DNA from: Chelatococcus composti
GTDB lineage: Bacteria > Pseudomonadota > Alphaproteobacteria > Rhizobiales > Beijerinckiaceae
Assembly (NCBI RefSeq): GCF_014201415.1
Contig: NZ_JACHEH010000002.1
Span: 558,001 to 622,000 of the forward strand
DNA length: 64,000 nucleotides
Reading direction: 5' to 3'
In this document: piece by piece, positions 47,074-55,639 of the stretch
Layout of the letters: each line of letters begins with the position of its first letter
Numbering within the stretch: the first letter of the stretch is position 1
Notes under the pieces: model-generated
Told to the model about the DNA's origin: nothing
Seen by the model: only the letters and a program-made list of their open reading frames with translations
The model's database searches: none
Made by a program: the position numbers and the translations under genes

Positions 47074-47526
47074 TTACTCCGCCAGCACAACACCCTTGCG
47101 GATGAGGAAGCAGCCGTAGGGGCGCATGTCGCCCACCTGCACGACGGCAAAGGCCCTGCTCGCCGCCTCGTAGAAGGCATAGCGCTCGATGCCGGCGAGG
47201 GGCAGCGCCCGGCCGGCCGCCCGGTCTATGACCTGCTGCACCTCCTGCTGTATCGGCGGCAGCGTGACAGCATCGCCCACCACCTCCATGCGCCGCACGG
47301 GGTCGTCGACGAAGGTGTCGATGGGCAGCAGCGACAGCACCGCTTCCGCGGCACACGCCATCGTGAGGCCGGGCATGCGCACGAGCCTGCCCGAGGTGGT
47401 GCGGCGCGCCACGGTCTCGGCCGGGAAATTGGCATCGACGAGGGCGAGGTCGTCGCCGTGACCCATGGCGGCAAGCACCCAGAGCAGGTCGGGCGTCAGA
47501 AGCGGATCGAGGCCTTTGAGCATCAT
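47074..47526 (-). CDS. fucU: RbsD/FucU family sugar mutarotase (L-fucose mutarotase-like)
   Basis: This 150-residue mutarotase interconverts sugar anomers before oxidation or phosphorylation. MLKGLDPLLTPDLLWVLAAMGHGDDLALVDANFP carries the catalytic His and Asp of the RbsD/FucU fold; ERYAFYEAASRAFAVVQVGD is the FucU-type C-terminus. FucU acts on L-fucose and similar sugars. It lies 23 bases downstream of an L-fucose-type dehydrogenase gene, which fits anomer supply for that enzyme. Confidence 0.9.
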   Translation of the reverse strand: MMLKGLDPLLTPDLLWVLAAMGHGDDLALVDANFPAETVARRTTSGRLVRMPGLTMACAAEAVLSLLPIDTFVDDPVRRMEVVGDAVTLPPIQQEVQQVIDRAAGRALPLAGIERYAFYEAASRAFAVVQVGDMRPYGCFLIRKGVVLAE

Positions 47527-47549
47527 GGTGTCGGCTCCGGCATCGGCAG

Positions 47550-48584
47550 TCAGGCGGGCGTCGGGGCGTCGGGGGCAAGCAGGCCCTCGCTCTTGAGGTC
47601 GCTCCACAGCGCCGCCGGCGGTGCGGCGGAAATGGCGGCGACGTTGCGGCTCACCTCCTCCGGCGTGACGCCGCCGAGCACGAGGCTCGCGACGGCCGGA
47701 TGCCCCAGCGCGAAGTGCAGGGCCGCATGGGCGAGGGGGACGGAATGCGCCCGGCACACGGCCTCGATGCGGCGCACCTTGTCCATGATGTGGTCGGGCG
47801 CGGGGGCATAGTTGTAGCGGGCCCCCGGCACCGCGCCGGTGGCGAGGATGCCGGAGTTGAACACGCCGCCCAGCATGACGCCGATGTTCTTCTCCTGGGC
47901 CAGCGGCAGGAAGCTCTCGAGCGCCGGCTGCTCCAGCAGGGAATAGCGCCCCGCCAGCAGCATGCAGTCGAAATCGCCGGCGCGGGCGAAGCGTTCGCAC
48001 ATGTCGGCCTCGTTGATGCCGACGCCGATGGCCTTGATGACCTTCTGGTCACGCAGGTCGGCGAGGGCGCGGTAGGCGCCGTCCATCGCCTCCCTGAAGC
48101 GGGCCTCGATGGCGTCCGGCCCGTGGGTCCAGACATCGACATCGTGGATGAGCAGAACGTCGATGCGGTCCGTGCCGAGGCGCAGCAGCGACTGCTCGAA
48201 GGAGCGCATGGCGCCATCGTAGGAGTAGTCGAAGGAGGCCCTGTGCGGCAGGCCGCCGGCAAAGCCGGGTGCTGCCACATCGCTCCTTGCCGGCGCCGCA
48301 GGCGGCTGGCGCGGATCCATCACCCGCCCGACCTTCGTCGACAGGACGAGGCCGTCGCGCCGGTGGCGGCGCAGCGCCGTGCCGCAACGGTGCTCGGCAA
48401 GGCCGTTGCCGTAGTGCGGCGAGGTGTCGAGCAGCGTGATGCCGGCGGCAAGGGCGGCTTCGACGGTGGCGATGGCCGTGGCGTCGTCGAGCCGCGCATA
48501 GAGATCGCCGAGCGGCGCGGTGCCGAAGCCGAGGACGGTGACGGTGAGGTTGCTGCGTCCAAGCGTGCGTGTCGCCAGGCTCAT
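47550..48584 (-). CDS. Aldo/keto reductase, L-fucose / D-threo-aldose 1-dehydrogenase type
   Basis: This 344-residue NAD(P)-dependent AKR has catalytic Asp/Tyr in LLDTSPHYGNGLAEHRCG, Lys in LSTKVGR and His in LLIHDVDVWTHG. HDVDVWTHG and the long loop with RASFDYSYDGAMRSFEQSL are typical of the D-threo-aldose 1-dehydrogenase group, which oxidises L-fucose, D-arabinose and L-galactose to lactones. The start at 48584 follows GGGAGG. It sits between the TRAP transporter genes and fucU. Confidence 0.9.
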   Translation of the reverse strand: MSLATRTLGRSNLTVTVLGFGTAPLGDLYARLDDATAIATVEAALAAGITLLDTSPHYGNGLAEHRCGTALRRHRRDGLVLSTKVGRVMDPRQPPAAPARSDVAAPGFAGGLPHRASFDYSYDGAMRSFEQSLLRLGTDRIDVLLIHDVDVWTHGPDAIEARFREAMDGAYRALADLRDQKVIKAIGVGINEADMCERFARAGDFDCMLLAGRYSLLEQPALESFLPLAQEKNIGVMLGGVFNSGILATGAVPGARYNYAPAPDHIMDKVRRIEAVCRAHSVPLAHAALHFALGHPAVASLVLGGVTPEEVSRNVAAISAAPPAALWSDLKSEGLLAPDAPTPA

Positions 48585-48595
48585 GGAGGTCCTCC

Positions 48596-49891
48596 CTAGC
48601 CGTTGTAGCCGAACTGGCGCGGCAGCCACAGTACAACATCCGGCACGAGGATCATCAGCGCCAGGGCAGCGACCAGGATCGCGATGAAGGCCCAGATCTC
48701 CCGGATGATATCGCGCAGGGGGATGCCCGTCAGTCCGCTCATGATGAACAGCAGGACGCCGTAGGGCGGCGTGATCAGCCCGATCATGATGTTGACGACC
48801 ACGACGACGCCGAAATGCACAAGGTCGATGCCGAGCTCCCTCGCCGCGGGCAGGAAGAGTGGCACCAGCACGAGCAGCATCGTGGTGGCGTCGAAGAGGC
48901 AGCCGAGAGCGAGGAAGAGCAGGTTGACGAGCAAGAGGAACGTCAGCGGCGACATCTCGATGCCGTGCAACAGGCTCGCCACCTGCTCGGGCAGGCGCTC
49001 CGAGGCGACGATGTAGTTGAAGATCAGCGCACCGGCGATGAGCAGCGCCACCACGCTCGTCGCCCTGGCCGATTCCGTGAAGACGGCGAAGCCGGTGCGC
49101 AGCGAGAAGTCGCGATAGTAGAACACCGCAAGCCCAAGGGCGTAGGCGGCGGCGATGGCAGCGGCCTCGGTCGGCGTCGTCGCGCCCCCGTAGATGCAGT
49201 AGAGAAGAATGACCGGCATCAGCAGGGCTGGCACGGCCTGGGTCGTGGTGCGCGGCAGCTCGCTGAGCGGAATGCCCTCGCCGCGGGGGAAGTTGCGCCG
49301 GCGGGCTACGAAGCCGACGAGGCCCATCTGGGCGAGGCCCATGATGAGGCCGGGAATGATGCCGCCGAGGAAGAGATAGCCCACCGAGGTGTCGGACACG
49401 ACGGCATAGATCACCATCGGGATCGACGGAGGGATGATGGGCCCGATGGTGGCGGAGGAGGCCGCGACGGCCGCGGCGAAGCCGGGCGGGATCTTGCCCT
49501 GCCGGATCATCATCTGCGTCACGAGCTTGCCGGGACCTGCCGCATCGGCGATGGCCGAACCGGACATGCCGGAGAAGATGATGCTGACGAGGATGTCGAC
49601 CTGCGCGAGGCCGCCGCGGAAGCGACCGACGAGCACCTGGCAGAAGTTGAACAGGCGGTCCGAGACGCCGCTGGCGTTCATGATGTTCGCAGCCAGGATG
49701 AACAAAGGCACCGCCAGCAGCACGAAGGAATCATAGAGCCCGTTGAGGATCTGCTCGCCGAACAGGCCGATGTCGCGCCCGGTCGCGAAAAGATAGGCGA
49801 TGGAGGCCACGAACATGGCGAAGGCCACCGGCATGCCGAGGACGGCGAGGCCGAAGAAGGCGACGAGCGTGAAGATGAAGACGGTGCTCAC
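48596..49891 (-). CDS. dctM: TRAP transporter large permease subunit DctM
   Basis: This 431-residue inner-membrane subunit has about 12 spans and the family signatures GMPVAFAMF near the N-terminus, SGMSGSAIADAAGPGKLV, PPSIPMVIYAV and LITPPYGVLLFI. It carries the Na+-coupled transport path. It begins with GTG overlapping the dctQ stop, so translation is coupled, and it is 11 bases upstream of the aldose dehydrogenase gene. Confidence 0.95.
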   Translation of the reverse strand: MSTVFIFTLVAFFGLAVLGMPVAFAMFVASIAYLFATGRDIGLFGEQILNGLYDSFVLLAVPLFILAANIMNASGVSDRLFNFCQVLVGRFRGGLAQVDILVSIIFSGMSGSAIADAAGPGKLVTQMMIRQGKIPPGFAAAVAASSATIGPIIPPSIPMVIYAVVSDTSVGYLFLGGIIPGLIMGLAQMGLVGFVARRRNFPRGEGIPLSELPRTTTQAVPALLMPVILLYCIYGGATTPTEAAAIAAAYALGLAVFYYRDFSLRTGFAVFTESARATSVVALLIAGALIFNYIVASERLPEQVASLLHGIEMSPLTFLLLVNLLFLALGCLFDATTMLLVLVPLFLPAARELGIDLVHFGVVVVVNIMIGLITPPYGVLLFIMSGLTGIPLRDIIREIWAFIAILVAALALMILVPDVVLWLPRQFGYNG

Positions 49892-50391
49892 GGCTCTTCT
49901 CCGGCGTTCCGGGCGAGCTCTTCCTGCCAGCGGCGCCCGGCGAGCCGCTTGATGCGCAGCCCAGCCATGGCGACGACGGCGACCATGAAGACGCCGAAGA
50001 TGGAGTAGAGGATGTCGAAGGGAACCCGCATGATCGGGCTCTTCTCGATCGCCATGAAGGCGATGTAGTCGACTGTGCCGGGCAGGGCAGCGAGGAACGC
50101 AATGCCGATGAGCCCGGTGAGGACCACAGCGAGGATGCGGCGCGCGGGCAGGGCCAGCCCCTCGAAGATCATGTCGAAAGTAATGTGATCGCGCTCCCGC
50201 ACGAGGAAGGCTCCGCCCCAGAAGACGATCCAGATATAGACGATGAGCACGAACTCCTGCGTCCAGCTGATGGGATCGTTGAGGACGTAGCGTGCGAACA
50301 CCTGGACGAGGAAGGCGGCGAACATCGCCGCCAGGAGCAGCGCCCCCACCAGATCGGCGAGGAAGCGCAGGCCCGAGCGCACGGACTGCAT
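49888..50391 (-). CDS. dctQ: TRAP transporter small permease subunit DctQ
   Basis: This 167-residue protein has four membrane spans and the typical FARYVLNDPISWTQEFVLIVYIWIVFWGGAFLVRERDHI. It supports assembly and function of DctM. ATG 50391 is preferred; TTG two codons earlier is also in frame. It overlaps dctM by 4 bases and follows dctP by 74 bases. Confidence 0.93.
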   Translation of the reverse strand: MQSVRSGLRFLADLVGALLLAAMFAAFLVQVFARYVLNDPISWTQEFVLIVYIWIVFWGGAFLVRERDHITFDMIFEGLALPARRILAVVLTGLIGIAFLAALPGTVDYIAFMAIEKSPIMRVPFDILYSIFGVFMVAVVAMAGLRIKRLAGRRWQEELARNAGEEP

Positions 50392-50465
50392 CGGCAAACC
50401 TTGATGGTGCTGGAGACGGAAAACCGGACGCGCCCGGCGCGTCCGGTGACAGAGGGGAGCGGTGG

Positions 50466-51464
50466 TTACTTCACCGCGTTGATGCGCTCGACCATGCCCT
50501 TGGGCCAGGTCTTGGAGAGGTCCGACTCGAGATAGGCCTTCTGCACATGGGCGCGGAACGCCTCGACGTCGGGCCGGTAGACCTTGAGGCCCATCTGCGC
50601 AAAATCGGCGGCGAGCTGGCGCTCCTCGTTGATGCGGCCCTCGTTGTTGAAGGCGACGGCTGCCTGGGCAGCCTCAAGCACGGCCTGCTTCTGCTTGTCG
50701 TCAAGCTTGTTCCAGGTGGAGCCGGCGAGCGAGAGGAAGATGGCGTCCACGAGATGGTCGGTGAGGACGATCTGGTTCGTCACCTCGTAGAACTTTGCCG
50801 CGCGCACGGTCGGCAGCGGGTTGTCCTGGCCGTCGATGGCACCGGTCTGCAGCGCGGTGTAGATCTCGCCGAAGGCGAGCGGCAGCGGGTTGGCGCCGAG
50901 CGCCTTGCCCAGGAACAGCCAGGTGTCTGAGCTCGGCATGCGCAGCTTGACGCCGGCGAGATCGGCCGGGGTCTTCACCTCCCTGTCGCCGCGCAGGTTG
51001 AGCTGGCGCGTGCCGAGGTAGCCCACGGCGAGGATCTTGATGCCCATCTTGTCCTCGACGAGCTTGTACATCTCCTGGCCGATGTCGCTCGCAAAGACCT
51101 TCTGCTGATGCTCGGGGTCGCGGATCAGGTAGCCCGCCGTGAAGATGGACCACTCGGGTATCTGCTTGGCGATGTCGAAGGCCGAGATCATCGCCATCTC
51201 GAGGTTGCCGCGCTGCATCGCCGCCGGCTCGGCGCCCTGCTTGAAGAGCGTGGCGTTGAGATGGATCTCCACGTCGAACTGGCCGGGCGCGCGCTTCTCG
51301 AGCTCCTCCTTGAAGACGGGCAGCATCTTGGCGTGCCAGTCGGAATCGACGGCGGGCGTGGAGATGCGCAGCTTGATCGGATCGGCGGCGAATGCCTGGC
51401 CGGCGGCGAGCGCACCGGAAAGGGCAAGGCCGAGGACGAGCCGGCGGCTCAGCGAAAATGCCAT
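50466..51464 (-). CDS. dctP: TRAP transporter substrate-binding protein DctP
   Basis: This 332-residue periplasmic binding protein has a signal peptide (residues 1-26, cut after QAFA). GVKLRMPSSDTWLFLGKALGANP contains the conserved Arg that in most TRAP proteins grips the substrate carboxylate, and EIYTALQTGAIDGQDNP is also family-typical. This Arg favours an acid such as a hexuronate or aldonate over a neutral sugar. First gene of a six-gene minus-strand operon through the dehydratase; GGGAGG precedes it. Divergent from the GntR gene. Confidence 0.93.
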   Translation of the reverse strand: MAFSLSRRLVLGLALSGALAAGQAFAADPIKLRISTPAVDSDWHAKMLPVFKEELEKRAPGQFDVEIHLNATLFKQGAEPAAMQRGNLEMAMISAFDIAKQIPEWSIFTAGYLIRDPEHQQKVFASDIGQEMYKLVEDKMGIKILAVGYLGTRQLNLRGDREVKTPADLAGVKLRMPSSDTWLFLGKALGANPLPLAFGEIYTALQTGAIDGQDNPLPTVRAAKFYEVTNQIVLTDHLVDAIFLSLAGSTWNKLDDKQKQAVLEAAQAAVAFNNEGRINEERQLAADFAQMGLKVYRPDVEAFRAHVQKAYLESDLSKTWPKGMVERINAVK

Positions 51465-51569
51465 GGTGAGATCCTCCCGAGACTCTTCTTGAGCGCCCTT
51501 TCCGGGCGCGATCGTGCGCATATTGCCGAAGCGGCGGAATCCTTGCAAACAAAAAACAACCAGCTAACA

Positions 51570-51594
51570 TGTCAGCCGGTCAAGCTGGCCGACA
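51570..51594. promoter_or_regulatory. Candidate GntR operator between dctP and gntR
   Basis: The 25-base segment is an imperfect palindrome: TGTCAGCCGGTC against GACCGGCTTGACA-like arms, with 9 of 12 half-site positions symmetrical (outer TGTC/GACA and GCC/GGC matched). It lies in the 283-base divergent gap, about 106 bases upstream of dctP. The location fits control of the TRAP operon by the adjacent FCD-type GntR regulator. Binding is inferred. Confidence 0.4.
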
Positions 51595-51747
51595 GCCCGT
51601 GCCGCGACGATTCCTGCCCGCGTGGGGCGTCTGCCCGACGGCGTGGCATCACCCCTGCCGGGCTCGGTCGTCCGGGGGGCCTTGGCCGATGCCGTCCGTG
51701 GCCTTATGGGGGCAGGGCCACCGCCCGGAAACCAGGAGGAGGACGAG

Positions 51748-52419
51748 ATGGAGCGGCCAGCGGATGACGGTGCCCCTCTCAAGCTGCGCGAGAAGGCCTA
51801 CGACAGCTTCACGCAGCACCTGCTCGCCCGCAACGTGCGTCCGGGCCAGTTCATCTCCCAGCGCGAGCTCGTGGCCCTGACGGACCTGCCGCTCGGCGCC
51901 ATCCGCGAGCTCATCCCGCGCCTCGAGGCGGAGGGCCTCATCAAGACGGTGCCGCAGCGCGGCATGCAGGTTGCCCACATCGATCTCAACCTCATCCGCG
52001 ATGCGTTCCAGTTCCGCCTCTTTATGGAGCGCGGTGCCATGGAGCAGTTCGTGCAGACGGCGTCCGACGAGACGCTCGCCGCCGTGCGGCGCCAGCACGA
52101 GGAGGTGCTGGCGAGGGCGGAGGCGCAGGGCGACACGCCCGAGATCGTGGCCGAGGGCCAGGCGGTCGACTGGGGCTTCCACGACATGCTGATCGACGCG
52201 CTCGGCAACGAGATCATCGCCAAGGCCTATCGCGTCAATTCCATCAAGATCCGGCTCATCCGGCAGGAGCTGGTGCGGATCGACGGCCTTGTGGCCCCCG
52301 TGATGCGCGAGCATCTCGGCATCATCGCCGCCATGGAGACGCGCGACCCGCAGAAGGCCGTGGCCGCCCTCTCGGCCCACATCGACAACGCCCGCAACCG
52401 CGCGCTCGGCCTGCGCTGA
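51748..52419 (+). CDS. GntR family transcriptional regulator, FCD (FadR) subfamily
   Basis: This 223-residue regulator has an N-terminal winged helix (about 10-75, FISQRELVALTDLPLGAIRELIPRLEAEGLI) and an all-helical FCD effector domain with likely metal ligands Asp/His in DWGFHDMLIDALGN, MREHLG and ALSAHIDNA. Related proteins (UxuR, ExuR, LgoR) sense hexuronate or aldonate intermediates. A strong AGGAGGAGG sets the start. It is divergent from the TRAP operon and upstream of uxaC, so it probably controls both. Confidence 0.9.
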   Translation: MERPADDGAPLKLREKAYDSFTQHLLARNVRPGQFISQRELVALTDLPLGAIRELIPRLEAEGLIKTVPQRGMQVAHIDLNLIRDAFQFRLFMERGAMEQFVQTASDETLAAVRRQHEEVLARAEAQGDTPEIVAEGQAVDWGFHDMLIDALGNEIIAKAYRVNSIKIRLIRQELVRIDGLVAPVMREHLGIIAAMETRDPQKAVAALSAHIDNARNRALGLR

Positions 52420-52507
52420 CGCCGGCGGCGGCGGCCGGGCTCGCTCCCGCTGCGGCCGCGGGTTGCCGGGCCGGGCGGGGCGCGCTATTTCTGGGACACG
52501 CCATTCC

Positions 52508-52519
52508 TAAATCGTTTCA
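52508..52519 (+). promoter_or_regulatory. LacI-type operator-like dyad upstream of uxaC
   Basis: TAAATCGTTTCA (52508-52519) matches TGAAACGTTTCA at 10 of 12 positions including the central CG. It lies about 127 bases before the uxaC start in an otherwise featureless 220-base gap. A closer match precedes the dehydratase gene, so a shared LacI-type regulator may coordinate the two halves of the region. Match quality here is modest. Confidence 0.3.
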
Positions 52520-52645
52520 ATCGGCGCCGAGAAAGCAGTTCACAGTGGCTGCGCAGCTGGGTAGGTTTCGCCCGCGGCGCGCGGCGTCGCACCGGGGGGC
52601 GCTTTTCACGAAGGCCTCAGGCCTCCAGCAGGAAAGGAAGTGCCG

Positions 52646-54067
52646 ATGCGCGAGGGCCGTCTGCCGCTCATCCACGAGGACCGCCTCTTTCCCGCCGATC
52701 CGTCCGCGCGCGCCGTGGCGCGACGGCTCTATGCCCATGTAAAGGATCTGCCGATCATCTCCCCGCACGGCCACACCGACCCGCGCTGGTATGCCGAGAA
52801 CGAGCCCTTCCCGGATCCGGCCCGCCTCTTCGTCGTGCCCGACCACTACATCTTCCGCATGCTCTACAGCCAGGGTGTGCGGCTCGAGGAGCTTGGCATC
52901 CCGACAAAGGACGGCAGCGCGGTCGAGACCGACGGGCGCAAGATCTGGCGCCGCTTCGCCGAGCGCTACCACCTCTTCCGCGGCACGCCCACCCGCATGT
53001 GGCTCGACCACGCCTTCGCCACCCTCTTCGACCTCGACGTGCGGCTCTCGGCCGAGACGGCGGATCTCTACTACGACCGCATTGCGGAGCGGCTGGCAGA
53101 GCCCGCCTACCGGCCGCGGGCGCTGTTCGAGCGCTTCAACATCGAGGTCATCGCCACCACCGAGAGCCCGCTCGACCCGCTGATCCACCACAAGGCGATC
53201 CGCGAGAGCGGCTGGAAGGGGCGCGTCATCACCGCCTACCGGCCGGATCCGGTGGTCGACCCGGAGTTCGACGGCTTCAAGGCCAATGTCGAGGCCCTCG
53301 GCGAGATCACAGGCTGCGACGTCTCCACCTTCGCCGGCTATCTGGAGGCGCATCGCAAGCGCCGCGCCTTCTTCAAGGAGATGGGCGCCACCTCCACCGA
53401 CCACGGCCACCCGAGCGCCCGCACGGCGGACCTGTCGCCCGTGGAGGCCGAGGCGCTCTACAGCCGCATCATGCAAGGCACTGTCACCCGCGAGGATGCG
53501 GAGCTCTTCCGCGCCCAGATGCTCACCGAGATGGCGGCGATGAGCCTCGAGGACGGGCTCGTCATGCAGATCCATCCCGGCTCCGTGCGCAACCACAACG
53601 CCGGGCTCTTCGCCCGCTTCGGCCGCGACATGGGCGCCGACATCCCGGCCGCGACAGACTATGTCCACGCCCTGAAGCCGCTGCTCGACCGCTTCGGCAA
53701 CGAGCGCGACCTCACCGTCATCCTCTTCACCCTCGACGAGACCACCTATTCGCGCGAGCTTGCCCCGCTCGCCGGCCACTATCCGTGCCTCAAGCTCGGC
53801 CCGGCCTGGTGGTTCTTCGACAGCCCGGAGGGCATGCGCCGCTACCGCGAGCTCGTCACGGAGACGGCCGGCTTCTACAACACGGTCGGCTTCAACGACG
53901 ATACGCGCGCCTTCCCGTCGATCCCCGCCCGCCACGACGTGGCGCGGCGTGTCGACTGCGCCTTCCTGGCCGAGCTCGTGGTCACCCACCGCCTCGACGA
54001 GGATGAGGCATTCGAGCTCGCCTACGATCTTGCCTACCGTCTGGCCAAGGAGGCCTACAAGCTGTGA
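52646..54067 (+). CDS. uxaC: Glucuronate/galacturonate isomerase
   Basis: This 473-residue enzyme of the amidohydrolase fold converts D-glucuronate to D-fructuronate and D-galacturonate to D-tagaturonate. LPIISPHGHTDPRWYAEN supplies metal-binding His; GTPTRMWLDHAFATLF, TTESPLDPLIHH, LVMQIHPGSVRNHN and FPSIPARHDVARR are characteristic, and length matches E. coli UxaC (470). GTG 52640 is an alternative, but AAGGAA is best placed for ATG 52646. The stop overlaps the next gene. Confidence 0.96.
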   Translation: MREGRLPLIHEDRLFPADPSARAVARRLYAHVKDLPIISPHGHTDPRWYAENEPFPDPARLFVVPDHYIFRMLYSQGVRLEELGIPTKDGSAVETDGRKIWRRFAERYHLFRGTPTRMWLDHAFATLFDLDVRLSAETADLYYDRIAERLAEPAYRPRALFERFNIEVIATTESPLDPLIHHKAIRESGWKGRVITAYRPDPVVDPEFDGFKANVEALGEITGCDVSTFAGYLEAHRKRRAFFKEMGATSTDHGHPSARTADLSPVEAEALYSRIMQGTVTREDAELFRAQMLTEMAAMSLEDGLVMQIHPGSVRNHNAGLFARFGRDMGADIPAATDYVHALKPLLDRFGNERDLTVILFTLDETTYSRELAPLAGHYPCLKLGPAWWFFDSPEGMRRYRELVTETAGFYNTVGFNDDTRAFPSIPARHDVARRVDCAFLAELVVTHRLDEDEAFELAYDLAYRLAKEAYKL

Positions 54068-55545
54068 CGACGGCCCGCCTCAACACCGCGCGCCTTGCCG
54101 ACTTGCCGCCCGACGTGGCCCGTCCGGCCTATGACCGCAAGGCGATGCGGACCGGCATCGTCCACCTCGGCATCGGCGCCTTCCACCGCGCTCACCAGGC
54201 CGCCTACACGGACGCTGTTCTCGCCGCCGGCGACCTCCGGTGGGGCATTGTCGGGGCCAGCCTGCGCAGCCCCGATACGCGCGATGCGCTCAAGCCCCAG
54301 GACGGGCTCTACACCCTCGCGGTGCGTTCGGGCGAGGGAGAGCGGCTCGCCGTCATCGGCGCGATCCGCGAGGTCGTGGTGGCGCCAGAGGACCCGGCCG
54401 CGCTCGTCGAGCGCCTCTGCCACCCGGACGTGAAGGTCGTCACCCTCACGGTGACGGAGAAGGGCTACTGCCACGACCCGGCGACCGGGCGGCTGGACGA
54501 GAGGCACCCCGATGTGGTGCATGATCTGGCCAATCTGAACCGGCCGCGCTCGGCCATCGGCTTCCTGGCGGCGGCCATCGCCCGCCGCCGCAGCCTCGGC
54601 CTTGAGCCTTTCACCGTGCTCTCGTGCGACAACCTGCCGTCGAACGGCCAGACGTTGCACCGCATCCTCGCCCGCTTCGCGGAACTTGTCTCGCCTGATC
54701 TCGGCGTCTTCGTGCGCGACACGATCGCATGCCCCGACAGCATGGTGGACCGCATCGTGCCGGCGACGACCGACGAGGACCGCGCCGCCGTCAGGGCACG
54801 GCTCGGCGTCGCCGACGCCTGGCCGGTGATGACGGAGCCTTTCAGCCAGTGGGTGATCGAGGACCATTTCCCCTCCGGCCGCCCGGCCTGGGAGACGGTG
54901 GGGGCGACGCTCGTCTCCGATGTCGCGCCTTACGAGGCCATGAAGCTGCGCCTGCTCAACGGCAGCCATTCGGCCATCGCCTATCTCGGCTATCTCGCCG
55001 GCTACCAGACGGTGTCCGAGGCCATGGCGGATGCGAACCTCGCCTCCTATGTTGCCGCCCTCATGGACGACACGACGGTGACGCTGGCAATCCCGCCGGG
55101 CGCCGACGTCGAGGCCTACAAGCGCTCCCTGCGCGAGCGCTTCCGCAACCCGGCGCTCAAGCACCGCACCTGGCAGATTGCCATGGACGGTTCGCAGAAG
55201 CTGCCGCAGCGCCTGCTCGGCACAATCCGCGACCGGCTCGCGGCCGGCGCCGACATCTCCCGGCATGCGCTCGCTGTGGCCGCCTGGATGCGCTACGTCA
55301 CCGGTACCGATGAGAAGGGCGCCGCGATCGACGTGCGCGACCCGCTGGCGGCGGATCTCGCGGCCATCGCCCGCTCCGCGGGCGGCGAGCCCGCCGAGAT
55401 TGCCAGGGCGCTCGCCGGGGTCGAGGCAGTGTTCGGCGCCGACCTGCTGCGTGATTCGCGCTTCCTCGCTGCCGTCGGCGGGGCGCTGGAGCGGCTCTAC
55501 CGGGACGGCGCCCGCGCGACGCTCGCAAGCCTCGCACACGTGTGA
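54064..55545 (+). CDS. Mannitol dehydrogenase family protein (probable fructuronate or tagaturonate reductase)
   Basis: This 493-residue polyol-specific long-chain dehydrogenase has an N-terminal NAD domain (GIVHLGIGAFHRAHQAAY) and a C-terminal catalytic domain with KLRLLNGSHSAIAYLGYLAG holding Lys, Asn and His of the active site. Family members include mannitol 2-dehydrogenase, UxuB and UxaB. Because it starts with GTG overlapping the uxaC stop, reduction of the uronate isomerase product (fructuronate to mannonate, or tagaturonate to altronate) is the likely role. uxuA is not in the window. Confidence 0.9.
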   Translation: MTTARLNTARLADLPPDVARPAYDRKAMRTGIVHLGIGAFHRAHQAAYTDAVLAAGDLRWGIVGASLRSPDTRDALKPQDGLYTLAVRSGEGERLAVIGAIREVVVAPEDPAALVERLCHPDVKVVTLTVTEKGYCHDPATGRLDERHPDVVHDLANLNRPRSAIGFLAAAIARRRSLGLEPFTVLSCDNLPSNGQTLHRILARFAELVSPDLGVFVRDTIACPDSMVDRIVPATTDEDRAAVRARLGVADAWPVMTEPFSQWVIEDHFPSGRPAWETVGATLVSDVAPYEAMKLRLLNGSHSAIAYLGYLAGYQTVSEAMADANLASYVAALMDDTTVTLAIPPGADVEAYKRSLRERFRNPALKHRTWQIAMDGSQKLPQRLLGTIRDRLAAGADISRHALAVAAWMRYVTGTDEKGAAIDVRDPLAADLAAIARSAGGEPAEIARALAGVEAVFGADLLRDSRFLAAVGGALERLYRDGARATLASLAHV

Positions 55546-55558
55546 GCACCTAGCGTCA

Positions 55559-55590
55559 GGCACGGCTGCGCGGCCGTGCCGTTAACATTT
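55559..55590 (+). terminator. Hairpin after the uronate reductase gene
   Basis: GGCACGGC (55559-55566) and GCCGTGCC (55573-55580) form a perfect 8-bp stem with a 6-base loop, 13 bases after the stop. The following sequence, GTTAACATTT, has few T residues but could still release polymerase. It marks the end of uxaC and its partner before the next promoter. Confidence 0.5.
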
Positions 55591-55597
55591 CGTTAAC
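55582..55597 (+). promoter_or_regulatory. CtrA binding site (TTAA-N7-TTAAC)
   Basis: TTAA (55582-55585), seven bases, TTAAC (55593-55597) is an exact match to the CtrA consensus of Alphaproteobacteria. It lies 43 bases before the start codon of the small unknown gene at 55640, a normal activator position. An exact match in such GC-rich DNA is unlikely by chance. Binding itself is not shown. Confidence 0.65.
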
Positions 55598-55639
55598 CAT
55601 CGGGGCGCACGCTTGCCGGGTCTTGAAGGAGGGTGCGCC

